A DNA stretch of 26,389 bases from Flavobacteriales bacterium UBA7430 (GTDB taxonomy: Bacteria > Bacteroidota > Bacteroidia > Flavobacteriales > UBA7430): assembly GCA_002478765.1 (NCBI GenBank), contig DLQO01000063.1, positions 1 to 26,389 of the forward strand, written 5' to 3'. Below are positions 9,201-17,085 of the stretch, in pieces. A program made the position numbers and the translations under genes. Every line of letters starts with the position of its first letter. Positions within the stretch are counted from its first letter, which is position 1. The notes beneath the pieces are model-generated. The model saw only the letters and a list, made by a program, of their open reading frames with translations. It had not been told where the DNA came from and made no database searches.

Positions 9201-9577
9201 TCTACAAAGACATCAATACTATTGAAAATGAACAGGAGTTAAAAATATTTGAAGAGCAAATTACGGATCGATTTGGAGCTACGCCCCCACCGGTAGAGAA
9301 ATTACTTGATTCTGTTCGTCTGAAATGGATTGCCCGTGATTTAGGCTTTGAAAAAGTAATTCTTAAATCGCAGAAAATGATCGCTTACTTCGTTGCCAAC
9401 CCTCAGTCCACATTTTTTGAATCTGAGTCTTTCAAGAACATCATAAGTTTCATAAAAGATAACCCAAAATCTTGTCAGATGAAGGAAAGAAACAACAAAC
9501 TAAGTTTGGTGTTTGAAAAAATAGATTTGATAGGAAAAGCTTTAGAGCAATTCAGAATGATTAAAACACAACCTTAA
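6251..9577 (+). CDS. mfd: Transcription-repair coupling factor Mfd
   Basis: Mfd displaces RNA polymerase stalled at DNA lesions and recruits UvrA to start nucleotide excision repair. The 1108 residues (E. coli 1148) show the expected layout. An N-terminal UvrB-like region includes YPGSYRRPYQIEET-type and VEPGQFSIRGGIVDVFS segments. A CarD-like RNA-polymerase-interacting domain starts near Asp430 (DIGDFVTHIDHGIGKF). RecG-like motor domains follow, with Walker A GDVGFGKT (Lys586), DEEQ box 681-684 and motif VI HQMRGRVGRS from His849. A C-terminal TRCF domain closes the protein. The ATG at 6251 gives a normal N-terminus. The gene ends 2 bases from the stop of the convergent desaturase gene, leaving no space for a terminator outside coding sequence. 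Confidence 0.97.
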   Translation: MKKSELLNGYLRNTHDRTILDTLNREQSIHLTGLTGSITPIIGSQCFKTSDQNFIFILTDKEEAAYFHNDLEQFIPEKDLLFYPGSYRRPYQIEETDNANVLLRAEILNRLSTRKKPCCIVTYPDAIFEKVIAQKELHKNTLKLVVGEEIGIDFLNETLFEYGFEYSDFVVEPGQFSIRGGIVDVFSFSSEQPYRIEFFGDEVESIRSFNINTQLSIKEVKKLSIIPNVEHKEMIESRVSFMNYLHEKSILWVKDEELCKAHLDKLYLKAYNSFEELNGSIKHIKPEELFINAKTYSNNTEHFHKISFGGKEDKSTHKIEFQTSFQPSFNKQFDLIIEHFNEMSQKGYTNLILCSSQKQEERFHNIFDKIDGEFKYSTILLPLHEGFVDHENKILCYTDHQLFERYHKFRLKSAQQYKKTITLDEITNLDIGDFVTHIDHGIGKFGGLQKIDVQGKKQEAIKLIYRNNDLLYVSIHALHKISKFNGKEGKAPKIHQLGSPQWAKTKSKTKTKIKTVAYDLIQLYAKRKAVKGFAFNPDNYLQYELEASFIYEDTPDQLKTTQAVKKDMESNIPMDRLVCGDVGFGKTEIAIRAAFKAVCDNKQVALLVPTTILALQHYKTFRKRLKDFPCEVDYINRFKTAKQQKETLQNLADGKVDIIIGTHRLVGKDVKFLDLGLLVIDEEQKFGVGVKDKLKTIKSNVDTLTLTATPIPRTLQFSLMAARDLSTIKTAPPNRLPVQTQNIGFNEETLRDAIQYEVSRGGQVFFIHNRIENIKEVAGMIQRLCPDVKVGIGHGQMEGPKLERLMLDFIEGEFDLLVSTTIIESGLDIPNANTIIINNAQNFGLSDLHQMRGRVGRSNKKAFCYLVTPPRISMGEEGRKRIQALEQHADLGSGFNIAMRDLEIRGAGDILGAEQSGFISDIGFEMYQKILNEAVQELKETEFKDLYASETSDSLFVDECQIDTDMEILIPDDYVNSISERLQLYKDINTIENEQELKIFEEQITDRFGATPPPVEKLLDSVRLKWIARDLGFEKVILKSQKMIAYFVANPQSTFFESESFKNIISFIKDNPKSCQMKERNNKLSLVFEKIDLIGKALEQFRMIKTQP

Positions 9578-9579
9578 CA

Positions 9580-10674
9580 CTACTTGGCTAATACAGGGTT
9601 TACGCCCAATTCTTTAAGCATTTTGTAATGGGAATAAACAGCGCTCAAATACGTCTTTTTGTCGTTGTAAAAAATACCGTATTCTTCTGCCGTTGCCTTA
9701 ACAATATCTGAGATTTTAGTGTAATGAACATGGCAGATATTGGGAAATAAATGGTGTTCAATTTGAAAATTCAAACCACCCACGAACCACGTAACAAATT
9801 TTGAGTTCTTCGCAAAGTTAGCGGTCGTTTTCAATTGATGAATCATCCACTCATTTTCTACTTGACCTTCATCCGTAGGAACAGGAAAAGAAACCCCTTC
9901 AACTACGTGAGCCAACTGGAAAGTTACGGTTAAAATAAACCCAGCAACCATATTCATCACCATCCAACCTAAAACAACTTGCCACCACAAAAAAGGTGAA
10001 AAAACCATTGGCAAAACAAAAATGAAACACCAGTATGCAATTTTGTAAAGGACGAGTTTTCTAAATTGTTTTAATTTATCTAGCTTACCATCCGGGCTTA
10101 AACCCAACTTGGTAAATCTTCGGTACTGAACAAAATCCAAAATTGCCCACAAAATAGTCCCTAGAGTATATAAAAAGAATGCATAGATATGCTGGTATTT
10201 GTGACCCTTCTCCCACTTCTGCTCCGATGACAATCTCAACAATGGATCTTGATCAATATCACCATCTAAACCATCAATATTCGTATAGGTATGATGAAGA
10301 ATGTTGTGTTGTACTTTCCAGTTGTATACATCACCACCAATGAGGTGAATACAAATCCCTAACAAATTATTGACTTTAGGGTTTGAAGAATAAGCTCCAT
10401 GGTTCGCATCGTGCATTACAGACATGCCTATACCCGCCATACCAAAGCCCATAACAACAGCCAACATAACGGCCCATGTTCCGGTAAGCACGCCCAAATA
10501 AACACAGGTGTAAGGCACTAGGTAAATTAGAAACATGGCAATGGACTTAATCACCATATGTCTGTTTGCATTTCGAGAGATGTTATTTTCTTTAAAATAT
10601 CCATTCACTCGTTTTCTCAACTCTCTTACAAAAGTTGCTTGATCTTTGTTTTGAAATCTTATTCTTGGTATCAT
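9580..10674 (-). CDS. Membrane fatty acid desaturase, front-end type without cytochrome b5 domain
   Basis: Membrane di-iron desaturases introduce cis double bonds into acyl-lipid or acyl-CoA chains. All three histidine boxes are present in 364 residues: HDANH (88-92), HNILHH (123-128) and QIEHH (304-308). The Gln in place of the first His of box three is characteristic of delta-5/6 'front-end' and related linoleoyl-CoA desaturases. Several hydrophobic segments (about 43-62, 66-84, 162-180, 208-226 and 231-252) fit a polytopic inner-membrane protein. There is no N-terminal cytochrome b5 domain (HPGG), as usual in bacterial forms, so electrons must come from a separate carrier. It is a single gene with its own promoter at 10699-10728, possibly temperature-responsive by analogy with other desaturases. 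Regiospecificity cannot be read from the sequence. Confidence 0.9.
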   Translation of the reverse strand: MIPRIRFQNKDQATFVRELRKRVNGYFKENNISRNANRHMVIKSIAMFLIYLVPYTCVYLGVLTGTWAVMLAVVMGFGMAGIGMSVMHDANHGAYSSNPKVNNLLGICIHLIGGDVYNWKVQHNILHHTYTNIDGLDGDIDQDPLLRLSSEQKWEKGHKYQHIYAFFLYTLGTILWAILDFVQYRRFTKLGLSPDGKLDKLKQFRKLVLYKIAYWCFIFVLPMVFSPFLWWQVVLGWMVMNMVAGFILTVTFQLAHVVEGVSFPVPTDEGQVENEWMIHQLKTTANFAKNSKFVTWFVGGLNFQIEHHLFPNICHVHYTKISDIVKATAEEYGIFYNDKKTYLSAVYSHYKMLKELGVNPVLAK

Positions 10675-10698
10675 AGCTTGTAACTAAAAAATGCATTG

Positions 10699-10728
10699 CA
10701 AATTTACGGCTATTCTATGAAGAACAAA
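10699..10728 (-). promoter_or_regulatory. Bacteroidota-type promoter of the desaturase gene
   Basis: The minus strand reads TTTG (complement of 10725-10728), an 18-base spacer, then TAAATTTG (10699-10706). This is the best -33/-7 pair in the window. The expected leader is only about 20 bases before the ATG at 10674. Confidence 0.7.
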
Positions 10729-10801
10729 CTTTTTTTTATTGTTAATTAACTTTTGTGATACTTGCTTTAAATGGAAGCTCTCATTGCAAATTACAGAAAA
10801 C

Positions 10802-10832
10802 AAAAAAGCCCTCTCAGCATAGTGAAAGGGCT
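10802..10832 (-). terminator. Intrinsic terminator after sucB
   Basis: AGCCCT (10807-10812) pairs with AGGGCT (10827-10832), with a further inner TCA/TGA pairing. On the minus strand it is followed by a run of six T (complement of 10802-10807). It begins about 21 bases after the sucB stop and separates sucB from the desaturase promoter. Confidence 0.88.
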
Positions 10833-10853
10833 ATTTATGTTAAGACGAGCATT

Positions 10854-12053
10854 CTAAAGCTCTAAATTATCTTTAATATGGGCGTCTCCATCCAACAACA
10901 ATTCTACAGGATTTTCAAGCGCCTCTTTTACCGCACATAAAAAGCCTACAGACTCACGACCATCAATAATTCGATGATCGTATGAAAGTGCTACGTACAT
11001 GATCGGACGAACAACAACTTCACCAGCAACAACTACAGGTCGTTCAACAATATTGTGCATTCCTAATATAGCGGATTGCGGAGGGTTTATAATCGGAGTA
11101 GATAGCATAGAACCAAACACACCTCCATTGGTAATGGTAAATGTTCCTCCAAGCATATCGTCCATAGCCATCTTACCATCACGAGCCTTTATGGCTAAAC
11201 GTCTGATCTCAGATTCAATCCCTTCAAAACTTAACAATTCGGCATTCCGAACAACAGGAACCATAAGTCCTTTTGGGGAACTCACGGCTATTGATATATC
11301 TGCATAGTCGTAGTAGACTACATCTTTTCCATCAATCATCGCATTTACATCAGGGAATAATTTTAAGGCCCTGGTAACCGCTTTGGTGAAAAATGACATA
11401 AATCCTAAACCAACACCATGCTTTTCTTTAAAGTCCTCTTTATAAATCGCTCGAAGATCCATAATCGGCTTCATATCAACCTCATTAAAGGTCGTTAGCA
11501 TGGCCGTTTCATTCTTTACAGAAACCAACCGCTCAGCTACTTTTCTTCGTAAAACAGACATTTTCTTGCGTTCCAAACCTCTTGGCCCCGGTCCGTTACC
11601 CATGGCTGTTTTGGCTTTTACAACGTCTTCTTTTGTAACACGACCATCTTTTCCTGAACCTTGCGTAATTTCAACACCCTTTTCCGCCATCATCTTTCGT
11701 GCGGCAGGAGAGGCAGTTCCTGTTGCGTAGGATGTTTTAGATGGATCAACAGCTTGAACACTTTTTACTTCTGGAGACTTCTCATCCTTTGATTGATCGG
11801 AAGAAGCAGATCCCTCTACCGAGGTATCTATAACACAGGCCACTTCACCAACAGCTACAGATTCACCCTCTTCTACTTTTATCGTGATCGCTCCACTTTC
11901 TTCAGCTGCTAAGGTTAATGTTGCCTTATCGGAATCAATTTCGCAAATCTCTTGATCTTTTTCTACATAGTCTCCATCAGCGACAAGCCAACTTGCTATT
12001 TCTACTTCAGAAATTGATTCCCCAGGAGATGGAACTTTCATTTCTATAATCAT
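10854..12053 (-). CDS. sucB: 2-oxoglutarate dehydrogenase E2, dihydrolipoyllysine succinyltransferase
   Basis: E2 transfers the succinyl group from lipoyllysine to CoA in the 2-oxoglutarate dehydrogenase complex of the TCA cycle. The 399 residues contain one lipoyl domain (residues 1-78, lipoylated Lys43 in DSDKATL). A linker rich in Ser, Lys and Glu and a peripheral-subunit-binding domain (about 113-148, [14 protein letters not shown] through GRVTKEDV) follow. The catalytic acyltransferase domain carries the HxxxDG motif (His360, Asp364 in YDHRIIDG). [13 protein letters not shown] is the usual Bacteroidota N-terminus. It follows sucA by 32 bases, which supports the 2-oxoglutarate rather than the pyruvate or branched-chain assignment. 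The E3 gene (lpd) is not in this window. Confidence 0.96.
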   Translation of the reverse strand: MIIEMKVPSPGESISEVEIASWLVADGDYVEKDQEICEIDSDKATLTLAAEESGAITIKVEEGESVAVGEVACVIDTSVEGSASSDQSKDEKSPEVKSVQAVDPSKTSYATGTASPAARKMMAEKGVEITQGSGKDGRVTKEDVVKAKTAMGNGPGPRGLERKKMSVLRRKVAERLVSVKNETAMLTTFNEVDMKPIMDLRAIYKEDFKEKHGVGLGFMSFFTKAVTRALKLFPDVNAMIDGKDVVYYDYADISIAVSSPKGLMVPVVRNAELLSFEGIESEIRRLAIKARDGKMAMDDMLGGTFTITNGGVFGSMLSTPIINPPQSAILGMHNIVERPVVVAGEVVVRPIMYVALSYDHRIIDGRESVGFLCAVKEALENPVELLLDGDAHIKDNLEL

Positions 12054-12085
12054 AACGGTATAATTTTGCCTTCTTAATTTCTATT

Positions 12086-14809
12086 TTAAATATCAAACAC
12101 ACCTTCTATAACAGCGCGTTGACGTCGAGCCGAACGCTTTGCAGATCCTGATGCCGGAGTCGCACTAGCAGAACGGGAAACAACTTGCAATGGTAACGCT
12201 CTCCAATGTCTAAGAATAAAGCCCCAAGCTCCCATATTTGCTGGTTCTTCTTGTGCCCAAACATAATCTTTCACTTTCGAGTATTTGGCTACAATAGCGT
12301 CCAATTGTGTTTTCGGAAATGGATACAATTGCTCCAGGCGAACCAAAACTACGTCTTGGGCATTGCGCTTCTCTTTTTCTTCCCGTAATTCATAGTAAAT
12401 TTTACCCGAACAGAATACAATCTTATTTACTTCCTCTGCTTCGGGTACAACATCTTCAATAACTTCTTGAAATTTACCTTCAACCAAATCACCAACAGAT
12501 GACACACACTTCGGATGGCGTAACAAACTTTTTGGACTCATAACCACCAACGGTTTTCGGAAATCTCTATGGAGTTGACGTCTCAGCAAGTGAAAGAAGT
12601 TTGCAGGCGTCGTTGCGTTGGCTACTTGCATGTTGTATTGACCACACAATTGCAAATAGCGTTCTAATCGTGCGCTGGAATGTTCTGCTCCTTGCCCCTC
12701 ATATCCATGAGGTAAAAGCATCACCAAACCATTGTATATTTCCCACTTATCCTCAGCGGCAGACAAATACTGGTCGATAAGAATTTGAGCTCCATTGGAA
12801 AAATCTCCAAACTGCGCTTCCCAAATGGTAAGAACATCCGGAGAGGCTAGTGCATAACCGTAATCAAAACCTAAAACACCATATTCCGATAAGAGCGAAT
12901 TGTAAACATCAAATTTAGCTTGGTCATCCGCCAAATGGTTTAATAGGTTAACACGCTCTTCAGACTCCAAATTTCTTAATATAGCATGTCGATGTGAAAA
13001 TGTTCCACGTTCAACATCCTGACCGGTCATGCGAACTTCTTTACCCTCAATTAAAATGGACCCGTAAGCAAGTAATTCAGCCATACCCCAATCCAGACGA
13101 TCGGTTTCGTTGAACATTTTTTGCCGATCCTTTAAAAGTCGTAATGCTTTTTTGTAGAACTGGTGGCCAGCAGGTGCTGTATATAACGCCCGAGCAATAC
13201 GAGATAGCGCATCGTAAGGAACTCCCGTATCCGGAGAAGTAAGAAAATCTTTAGCACGAGCCTTTTTGATATGAGCCCACTCTTTTTCCATAAACCGAGT
13301 GATGCTGGTGGTGTCTTCTTTTCGTGCTTCGTTTAAATCAACTTCAAGCAAGTTTTTGAATTGCTTGACCATTTCCTTTACAATGTTTGCCTCAACAACA
13401 CCTTGAGCCATCAACTTTTGATTGTAAATCTCTCTAGGGTTTGGATGTTTGGAAATTGCCTGATACAGTTTAGGCTGGGTAAATCGGGGCTCATCTCCCT
13501 CGTTATGTCCATAACGACGGTAACAGAGTAAATCGATAAAAACGTCTTTTTTAAATTCTTGTCGGTAAGCTACTGCAAAGTCCATAGCATGCACAACGGC
13601 TTCAACATCATCTCCATTAATGTGCAAGACCGGGCATAAAGTTGTTTTTGCAACATCTGTACAGTAGGTACTTGAACGACCATCAAGATAATTCGTTGTA
13701 AAACCAACTTGGTTGTTTATCACAATATGAATGCTCCCTCCCGTCTTGTATGCCGGAAGTTGCGCCATTTGAATTATTTCATAGACCAAACCTTGTCCCG
13801 CTATCGCCGCGTCGCCATGAATAATGATCGGTAATAATTTAGAATCATCACCTGCATATTTGTGGTTAATCTTTGCTCTTGAGATCCCTTGCATTACAGA
13901 AGCTACGGTCTCGAGGTGTGAAGGGTTTGGCACCAAACACATACTCACATCCTTCCCGGAATCCGTTGTTACATCGTAAGAGTATCCTAGGTGATATTTT
14001 ACATCGCCATCAAACTCTTCGTCTTCATATCCTTTGCCTTCAAACTCTTTAAAAACCTGCTTGTAAGGCTTTTTAAAAATATTAGCCAGGACACTCAAAC
14101 GACCACGATGAGCCATCCCAATCACAAATTCTTTAATGTTTAGCGTTGCTCCGTTCTCTACAAGAGCATCTAATGCAGGAATTAGTGCCTCACCGCCTTC
14201 CAGCGAAAAACGCTTCTGTCCTACGTATTTGGTGTGTAAAAAACTTTCGAATGCAACGGCCTCATTTAGTTTCTTTAGAATTTGTTTCTTCTTCTCTAAA
14301 TTAAAATTAGGCTGATTGTCATTTTGATGTATGTAATTTCCAATCCAATTTCGCTCACGTGGATTTCGGATGTACATGTATTCAACCCCAATGGATTGAC
14401 AATACACTTTTTTCAAGTGTATGATGACATCCTTTAATGAAGTAGCTCCAATCCCACATTGAGTACCTGCTTGAAAAACAGTATCCAGATCATCGTCCGA
14501 TAAATCAAACTGTTCGAGATCTATTTTAGGATTGTAATCTCTTCGCGCTCTTACGGGATTTGTATCTGTAAAAAGATGCCCGCGTTGACGATAAGAATCG
14601 ATAAGGTTGATGACCCTAAATTCTTTTTTGAAAGAGTCTGGAAGCTGCGCTTCAAACTCTTCTTCTGTATAGGCTTCATTTGCGAAGTCATATCCTTGAA
14701 AAAAGCTCCTCCAACTTGGCTCTACGGAATCTGGTTGCTTGAGATATTGTTCATAAATCTCTTCAAAAAAAACCGTATTCGCTGCTCCTAAAAATGAGTA
14801 ATTATCCAT
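12086..14809 (-). CDS. sucA: 2-oxoglutarate dehydrogenase E1 component
   Basis: This is the thiamine-diphosphate-dependent decarboxylase that starts the 2-oxoglutarate dehydrogenase reaction. With the start at 14809 it has 907 residues (E. coli 933). The N-terminal MDNYSFLGAANTVFFEEIYEQYL segment is the typical E1 N-terminal tail. VIGMAHRGRLSV is near residues 229-239, HGDAAIAGQG at about 331-340 with the ThDP/Mg Asp333, and NNQVGF at about 365-370. RGTFSHRHA lies in the C-terminal half. The frame is open to 14851, but those 14 extra residues are not family-like and would nearly touch the previous stop. It lies 43 bases after the upstream hypothetical gene and 32 bases before sucB, in one directional run. 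Confidence 0.96.
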   Translation of the reverse strand: MDNYSFLGAANTVFFEEIYEQYLKQPDSVEPSWRSFFQGYDFANEAYTEEEFEAQLPDSFKKEFRVINLIDSYRQRGHLFTDTNPVRARRDYNPKIDLEQFDLSDDDLDTVFQAGTQCGIGATSLKDVIIHLKKVYCQSIGVEYMYIRNPRERNWIGNYIHQNDNQPNFNLEKKKQILKKLNEAVAFESFLHTKYVGQKRFSLEGGEALIPALDALVENGATLNIKEFVIGMAHRGRLSVLANIFKKPYKQVFKEFEGKGYEDEEFDGDVKYHLGYSYDVTTDSGKDVSMCLVPNPSHLETVASVMQGISRAKINHKYAGDDSKLLPIIIHGDAAIAGQGLVYEIIQMAQLPAYKTGGSIHIVINNQVGFTTNYLDGRSSTYCTDVAKTTLCPVLHINGDDVEAVVHAMDFAVAYRQEFKKDVFIDLLCYRRYGHNEGDEPRFTQPKLYQAISKHPNPREIYNQKLMAQGVVEANIVKEMVKQFKNLLEVDLNEARKEDTTSITRFMEKEWAHIKKARAKDFLTSPDTGVPYDALSRIARALYTAPAGHQFYKKALRLLKDRQKMFNETDRLDWGMAELLAYGSILIEGKEVRMTGQDVERGTFSHRHAILRNLESEERVNLLNHLADDQAKFDVYNSLLSEYGVLGFDYGYALASPDVLTIWEAQFGDFSNGAQILIDQYLSAAEDKWEIYNGLVMLLPHGYEGQGAEHSSARLERYLQLCGQYNMQVANATTPANFFHLLRRQLHRDFRKPLVVMSPKSLLRHPKCVSSVGDLVEGKFQEVIEDVVPEAEEVNKIVFCSGKIYYELREEKEKRNAQDVVLVRLEQLYPFPKTQLDAIVAKYSKVKDYVWAQEEPANMGAWGFILRHWRALPLQVVSRSASATPASGSAKRSARRQRAVIEGVFDI

Positions 14810-14852
14810 CGTTTCTTTAAACGCAATAAATTTATTCCAAAAATAAAACAAA

Positions 14853-15248
14853 TTATCTTCCTAAACCCTCGTCTAAGATGCCTTTTTCGTGGGCTTTGTA
14901 ATAGTTTCTTATCAAAACTTTTTGCAAACACCTTTTAAGGATGAGTTTTGCAAGTACTTCTGAAAACTCAACATCTTGAGCGAGAGAATTTGCTTTAGCT
15001 ACCTGACTTTCAGACAAATCAATTTTGTAGAGCAACTGCTTGGTAAATGAGGCGCCTCTCAGGCGTATCAATTCATCCAACTTAGGATGTAACGCTTCAA
15101 CAATTTGTTGGAAAGCTGTTTCGGGATTCACAGGAATTTTAAAAGTCCATTGTTCAAGAACAAACTCCTTTTCCAATTGAACCAAGGCTTTAAGCATCCA
15201 TGATAGATCTTGAGTATAGTCTTCTATATGTTCAAGACCTAATTTCAT
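14853..15248 (-). CDS. Uncharacterised small helical protein coupled to the prenyl synthase gene
   Basis: I do not recognise this 131-residue protein. It has no signal peptide, no transmembrane segment and one Cys (near residue 109). It appears almost wholly helical, with a Pro-containing segment FKIPVNPETAFQQI around residues 36-49. A basic, hydrophobic C-terminal helix around 101-124 includes LILKRCLQKVLIRNYY. Its ATG overlaps the stop of the polyprenyl synthase gene by one base (TAATG), which suggests translational coupling, and sucA follows after 43 bases. The reading frame is convincing: it fills the space exactly, with clean co-directional junctions and composition like its neighbours. 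A role alongside prenyl diphosphate synthesis is only inferred from position; it may equally be a passenger of the operon. Confidence 0.75.
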   Translation of the reverse strand: MKLGLEHIEDYTQDLSWMLKALVQLEKEFVLEQWTFKIPVNPETAFQQIVEALHPKLDELIRLRGASFTKQLLYKIDLSESQVAKANSLAQDVEFSEVLAKLILKRCLQKVLIRNYYKAHEKGILDEGLGR

Positions 15249-16231
15249 TAATGAATCCTAACCATCAACATCGCCACCAATTCTGTCAATATAGATTTTC
15301 TATTTTGAGGAACTGACAACTGACTCAAGTGATTCATCGCTGTTTTATAATGCTCGTCCATCAGGTTTCGACAATAAGCCTCTACATTCAATATTTCATA
15401 TACGTTCTTTACCTCGGCAATCTTCTTCTCAGCATCAAAATCCTGATGCGCAAAGTAGTGGTCTAAAACTTTTCTTTGTGCAGCATCAGCAACTTCATAC
15501 GCACGAATGTATAAACAAGTCTTTTTGTTGCACAAAATATCCCCTGCAATTTGCTTTCCGAAGTCTTTTTGATCTCCATATACATCGAGTAGATCATCCA
15601 TCAATTGAAAAGCAAGCCCTGTGTGAATTCCAAATTCATACAAATGATTTTGGTCCTCAATAGAGGCGTCGGATACAATCGCACCCACTTTCAAAGAGCA
15701 AGCCAACAATACGGCAGTCTTGTACTTAATCATCTTGAGGTAAGCATCCATATCAACCCGGTCTTGAGTCTCAAAATCCATGTCGTATTGCTGACCTTCA
15801 CAAACCTCCAAGGCCGTCTGATTGAATAGGTCAATAAGAAGAGGCAAATGATTAGACTCAGCTACGACTAAAGATTGATATGCCTTCACAAAAAGAGCGT
15901 CACCTGATAAAATACCAATATTCTCGTTCCACTTTTCATGAACCGTGGTCATTCCTCTTCGAAGAGGTGCATCATCCATGATGTCGTCATGAAGTAAGGT
16001 GAAATTATGAAAATACTCCACACCTATAGCCTGAGGCATCACTCTAGAAATGTCACAAGAATACATATCTGCAACCATGAGGACCATAACAGGCCGCAAA
16101 CGCTTGCCACCCAGGCTTAGGATGTAAGAAATCGGTTCGTACAGATTTTTTGGCTCGGATGGAAAATTTTTATTTTCTAGAGCGAGACAAAGGGCGCCTT
16201 GTAGCTCGGCAATTGATTTTAAATTACTCAT
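15248..16231 (-). CDS. Polyprenyl (probably geranylgeranyl-type) diphosphate synthase
   Basis: This trans-isoprenyl diphosphate synthase condenses isopentenyl diphosphate with allylic diphosphates in the cytoplasm, feeding quinone, undecaprenyl or carotenoid synthesis. The 327 residues include GGKRLRP (41-47), which binds diphosphate. The first Asp-rich motif is DDIMD at 82-86 and the second is DDLLD at 212-216. Phe77 stands five residues before the first motif and there is no two-residue insertion inside it. In the family this resembles type I GGPP synthases more than bacterial FPP synthases (IspA), although a longer product is possible. Its start overlaps the end of rfbA by 8 bases, and its stop overlaps the start of the next gene by one base. 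A symbol is withheld because product length decides it. Confidence 0.92.
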   Translation of the reverse strand: MSNLKSIAELQGALCLALENKNFPSEPKNLYEPISYILSLGGKRLRPVMVLMVADMYSCDISRVMPQAIGVEYFHNFTLLHDDIMDDAPLRRGMTTVHEKWNENIGILSGDALFVKAYQSLVVAESNHLPLLIDLFNQTALEVCEGQQYDMDFETQDRVDMDAYLKMIKYKTAVLLACSLKVGAIVSDASIEDQNHLYEFGIHTGLAFQLMDDLLDVYGDQKDFGKQIAGDILCNKKTCLYIRAYEVADAAQRKVLDHYFAHQDFDAEKKIAEVKNVYEILNVEAYCRNLMDEHYKTAMNHLSQLSVPQNRKSILTELVAMLMVRIH

Positions 16232-17084
16232 CTAAGTGCATCAAATATTTTCCATAACCACTTCTCAGCAAAGGAGCTGCTATGTGATGTAATTGTTCTT
16301 TAGTTATAAATCCGGAACGATAAGCCTGTTCCTCTATACAGCCTACTTTAAGACCTTGCCTCTCTTCAATCACCTGCACAAACTGACTTGCCTGCATCAA
16401 GGAATTAAAGGTACCTGTATCCAACCATGCGGTACCTCGGTCTAAGATGCCAACATGTAATTTACCACGCTCTAAATAAGCTTTGTTGATGTCCGTAATT
16501 TCATATTCTCCTCTGGAAGAAGGTTGAATCGATTTTGCGATTTGAACCACACTATTGTCGTAAAAGTACAAGCCTGGAACGGCAAAATTTGATTTGGGGT
16601 TTTCTGGCTTTTCTTCAATGGAAACAGCTTTAGCATCTTTGTCAAATTCAACAACACCATAACGATTGGGATCAGAAACATGATAGGCGAAAATAACTCC
16701 GCCATTGGGCTTATTATGCTCTCTTAACAAACGGGGAACTTTTGCGCCATAAAATATGTTGTCACCAAGAATTAAAGCAACGTCATCAGCCCCTACAAAT
16801 GCTTCCCCAATAATAAAAGCTTGCGCCAAACCATTGGGCTCTTCCTGAATGGCATATTCAAAACGACAACCGAGTGATGAACCGTCCCCTAATAATTTTT
16901 GAAACAAGGGCATGTCGTGAGGCGTAGAAATAATCAATATTTCAGAAATACCTGCTTGCAGTAAAGTAGATAAAGGATAGTATATCATTGGCTTATCGTA
17001 AACAGGCATTAACTGCTTACTAACAGACAATGTGAGTGGGTGAAGACGCGTACCTGAGCCACCAGCCAAAATGATTCCTTTCAT
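16224..17084 (-). CDS. rfbA: Glucose-1-phosphate thymidylyltransferase RmlA/RfbA
   Basis: RmlA makes dTDP-glucose from dTTP and glucose-1-phosphate, the first step toward dTDP-rhamnose and other deoxysugars of surface polysaccharides. The 286 residues match the usual length. The nucleotide-binding motif GGSGTRLHP is at 8-16, followed by [17 protein letters not shown]. Asp108 in LGDNIF fits the catalytic Mg-binding Asp. [20 protein letters not shown] and the C-terminal GFIT region are also typical. rmlB, rmlC and rmlD are not present in this window. It is packed between the RND gene (one base between stop and start) and the polyprenyl synthase gene (8-base overlap), so the three are almost certainly co-transcribed. 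Confidence 0.95.
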   Translation of the reverse strand: MKGIILAGGSGTRLHPLTLSVSKQLMPVYDKPMIYYPLSTLLQAGISEILIISTPHDMPLFQKLLGDGSSLGCRFEYAIQEEPNGLAQAFIIGEAFVGADDVALILGDNIFYGAKVPRLLREHNKPNGGVIFAYHVSDPNRYGVVEFDKDAKAVSIEEKPENPKSNFAVPGLYFYDNSVVQIAKSIQPSSRGEYEITDINKAYLERGKLHVGILDRGTAWLDTGTFNSLMQASQFVQVIEERQGLKVGCIEEQAYRSGFITKEQLHHIAAPLLRSGYGKYLMHLDE

Positions 17085-17085
17085 A

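Noticed and set aside
14838..14845. TATTTTTG on the minus strand as a sucA promoter box
   Set aside because: It matches TAnnTTTG only through a T-run in AT-rich DNA, with no -33 element at a sensible spacing.
14810..14851. Upstream extension of sucA by 14 residues
   Set aside because: The added residues are AT-rich and not family-like; MDNYSFLG is the usual N-terminus.
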